Shown: positions 5,515 through 6,922 of the stretch, piece after piece
Layout of the letters: each line of letters begins with the position of its first letter
Position numbering within the stretch: position 1 is the first letter of the stretch
NCBI GenBank assembly: GCA_004376385.1
Contig: SOJY01000259.1
Coordinates: 1 to 6,922, forward strand
DNA: 6,922 nucleotides
Direction of reading: 5' to 3'
Origin: Candidatus Bathyarchaeum sp.
GTDB taxonomy: Archaea; Thermoproteota; Bathyarchaeia; Bathyarchaeales; Bathyarchaeaceae
Translations under genes and position numbers: made by a program
Notes under the pieces: model-generated
The model's database searches: none
Told to the model about the DNA's origin: nothing
Seen by the model: only the letters and a program-made list of their open reading frames with translations

Positions 5515-6699
5515 TCACCGCCCTTCCCGCGACAAAACTTTAACAAGCTCCTGTTCCAGATCAGATGCTGGAACCCGAGACAAGCCGATGAGAGTAGTCT
5601 TTCCCCGTTGCCCAACTCCAGAAACCATTGTTTCGATTATTCCTGAAACAGAAAGCGCCTGAACGTACTTCCAGAGTTGAGTGTGACCCCGCTGCGTTTC
5701 ACCATACTCCTCGCAGACCAGAGCATAAGCTTCCTCCGCTTCTCCCATGGACACGTAAGCAGATTCTGTTTGTTTGAAATGTCGCGCGACCCCGAGAAGA
5801 AACAATTTTTCGTGCAAACTGAATTCAGGAATCATGTCTCTCCGCACAACCGGATAGACGCTGACAACCGCATTCCGGACACACTCAGGCGAAACCTCCC
5901 TTATTTCCGAGGCGTCAGCATATTTGCCGGCTCGCCACAAAAGTTCAATGGAGTAGCGGGCGTTTCCTCCTTCAGAGTTTCCTAACTCAGCGATTAGCCC
6001 CATTGTTTGGGCGGGGACTGTTCCGTCTCTGAAGGCAAGGTTCACTCGGTCGTCTAGAATGTCTTCGAGTTGAGATTCTGAGTAGTTTTCTAGTCGGATT
6101 ATGTTTCGTTGAAGTGTGCTTCTTGTGCTTGGGTCCAACGTTTCGAGGTGTTCAGGTTGGCGGAGGATACAGATAAGCGAAAGCCTCTTGGGAGCATTGA
6201 TGCGATCTTCTTGGATACGGGAAAGGTTGTAGATAGCGTCTGAGCCTCCGTTGCTGATGAGAGATTCCAGTTCATCCAAAGTTAAGATTAGATAGGCGTC
6301 TTTTTCGTCAAGCATTTGCATAAGCGCTTGTAGTAGCTCCTCTGCTGAGTAGCCGCGTCTAGGAAAGTTTGGATAGAACTTCGTGATGATTCTTTGCAGA
6401 ATCATGAATAGGCTGCCTTTGCATTCGCGGCAGTTAATGTGGACGTAGTGAAGGTTGATGTTTCGTTCCTTTGCTTCTTTTGTGATGTTTAAGCCGAAGT
6501 GTTGAGCGAGAACGGTTTTGCCTGTTCCTATATTTCCCATAATCAGAGCGCGTTGGGTCATTCTTCCTGGGCTCTCAACGGCGAAACGGAAAAACTGGTT
6601 CAAGAGGTTGAGTTGAAGCTTTCTATGGATTAGGTGCTGTGGAACATAGTTGATGTCAAGTTTGCTTTCGTCCTTGAAAACGCTGGAATATCGAGACAT
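5515..6699 (-). CDS. Orc1/Cdc6-type AAA+ ATPase (divergent replication-initiator paralogue)
   Basis: This 394-residue protein has the layout of archaeal Orc1/Cdc6, which binds replication origins and loads the MCM helicase. Walker A is GNIGTGKT (55-62) and Walker B is LILTLDEL (137-144). Around residues 177-195 is CILRQPEHLETLDPSTRST: here the usual sensor-1 Asn (as in ISND) is Arg or missing, while the following LDP-x-x-R-S region with Arg193 is kept. Sensor 2 is GNARYSIELLWRAGKYADA (245-263). The C-terminal winged helix (about 295-375) includes EKLFLLGVARHF, GETQRGHTQLWKYVQALSVS and GVGQRGKTTLIGLSRVP, typical of this family. The length is normal. ATG 6699 is the first start in this frame; the GAAGGG about 9 bases upstream is a moderate Shine-Dalgarno site. 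It leads a tight pair with the wHTH gene. The altered sensor 1 suggests a paralogue, possibly regulatory, rather than the main initiator; cdc6/orc1 are the usual symbols. Confidence 0.87.
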   Translation of the reverse strand: MSRYSSVFKDESKLDINYVPQHLIHRKLQLNLLNQFFRFAVESPGRMTQRALIMGNIGTGKTVLAQHFGLNITKEAKERNINLHYVHINCRECKGSLFMILQRIITKFYPNFPRRGYSAEELLQALMQMLDEKDAYLILTLDELESLISNGGSDAIYNLSRIQEDRINAPKRLSLICILRQPEHLETLDPSTRSTLQRNIIRLENYSESQLEDILDDRVNLAFRDGTVPAQTMGLIAELGNSEGGNARYSIELLWRAGKYADASEIREVSPECVRNAVVSVYPVVRRDMIPEFSLHEKLFLLGVARHFKQTESAYVSMGEAEEAYALVCEEYGETQRGHTQLWKYVQALSVSGIIETMVSGVGQRGKTTLIGLSRVPASDLEQELVKVLSREGR

Positions 6700-6746
6700 A
6701 ACTCAGCCCTTCAGACTTCTGAATAACGATTTAATGGTTTGTGTCT

Positions 6747-6755
6747 CTTTAAAAG
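6747..6755 (-). promoter_or_regulatory. TATA box of the cdc6-like gene
   Basis: On the minus strand CTTTTAAAG lies about 50 bases before the ATG at 6699, directly after CAGCAAC, which may serve as the BRE. Transcription would start near 6726 with a leader of about 27 bases. This is the best TATA match in the window and should drive the cdc6-like and wHTH genes, and perhaps moaC-moaB. Confidence 0.5.
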
Positions 6756-6877
6756 GTTGCTGAGGTCCCAGAAAAGCGAAACAAGAAATATCGATAGTCT
6801 ACAGAAAAACTTTGACAAAAGCTAGTAAGACACTGCACACAGTAGTGTAAGCGGATACGGTTTAAGAACATGAATTC

Positions 6878-6893
6878 TATTAGGAGCCTAATA
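6878..6893. repeat. Perfect 7+2+7 dyad upstream of the cdc6-like gene
   Basis: TATTAGG, AG, CCTAATA: two complementary 7-base arms with a 2-base centre. The compact shape suits a dimeric DNA-binding protein better than an RNA hairpin, since the loop is too short. It lies about 125 bases upstream of the cdc6-like TATA box, so it may belong to a gene beyond the right edge. Confidence 0.3.
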
Positions 6894-6922
6894 ACAGTTG
6901 ATTGTTGAAAACAAGCTTTTTC

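Larger units (their letters stand above)
6700..6922. other. Non-coding upstream region of the cdc6-like gene
   Basis: No convincing gene is seen on either strand. The plus strand shows only a 12-codon ORF from ATG 6870. The region holds the cdc6-like promoter, a perfect dyad (6878-6893) and an imperfect palindrome (6830-6849). Because archaeal origins often lie next to cdc6/orc1 genes it is a place to look for an origin, but no G-rich origin-recognition box and no clear repeat array is visible. Confidence 0.4.

Noticed and set aside
5677..5985. Forward ORF of 102 residues
   Set aside because: It is antisense to the winged-helix part of the Cdc6-like gene, which is clearly coding.
6749..6922. 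Open minus-strand frame entering from the right edge (57 codons, ending TAA in the TATA box)
   Set aside because: The translation is rich in Phe, Cys and Ser as expected for T-rich non-coding DNA and shows no motif; the short length makes chance openness plausible. Sequence to the right would settle it.

Overview
This window looks like chromosomal DNA of an uncultured mesophilic-type archaeon, most likely from the Bathyarchaeia/Nitrososphaeria (TACK) side. The evidence is an Orc1/Cdc6 initiator, a TFS-type RNA polymerase cleavage factor, a PAC2-family protein, AT-rich TATA-like boxes about 45-55 bases upstream of starts, purine-rich Shine-Dalgarno sites, and GTG and TTG starts. The phylum is inferred from the overall feel of the proteins and could not be tested here.

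Left part (1-3020). An uncharacterised protein runs off the left edge on the minus strand; it is open over the whole of 1-783 and starts with TTG. A PAC2-family gene (966-1703, +) is read divergently from it. Convergent with PAC2 is a minus-strand pair: a 99-residue protein of unknown function (1946-2245) and a small two-cluster ferredoxin frame (1731-1952) whose 5' end overlaps it. The ferredoxin is interrupted by an in-frame TGA and has an altered first cluster motif. A divergent intergenic region (2246-2399) with a perfect 7+5+7 dyad separates this pair from a stand-alone GAF-domain sensor gene (2400-3020, +).

Right part (3086-6699). Everything is on the minus strand. In order of transcription it holds an Orc1/Cdc6-type AAA+ protein with an atypical sensor-1 region, a GTG-started winged-helix regulator 6 bases later, moaC, moaB (2 bases after moaC), a TFS-like zinc-ribbon transcription factor with its own candidate TATA box and downstream T tracts, and finally a ribbon-helix-helix protein with a histidine-rich C-terminal domain. 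The cdc6-wHTH and moaC-moaB pairs are tightly packed and may form one transcript. moaC and moaB give two steps of molybdopterin/tungstopterin cofactor synthesis.

The last 223 bases (6700-6922) lie upstream of the cdc6 gene. They hold a good TATA box, one perfect 7+2+7 dyad and one imperfect palindrome. I see no convincing gene and no clear origin-recognition box there. No RNA gene, CRISPR array, insertion sequence or long repeat was seen anywhere. The most notable points are the broken ferredoxin, the unusual cdc6-like gene at the head of a regulator/moa cluster, and the dyad between the ferredoxin pair and the GAF gene.
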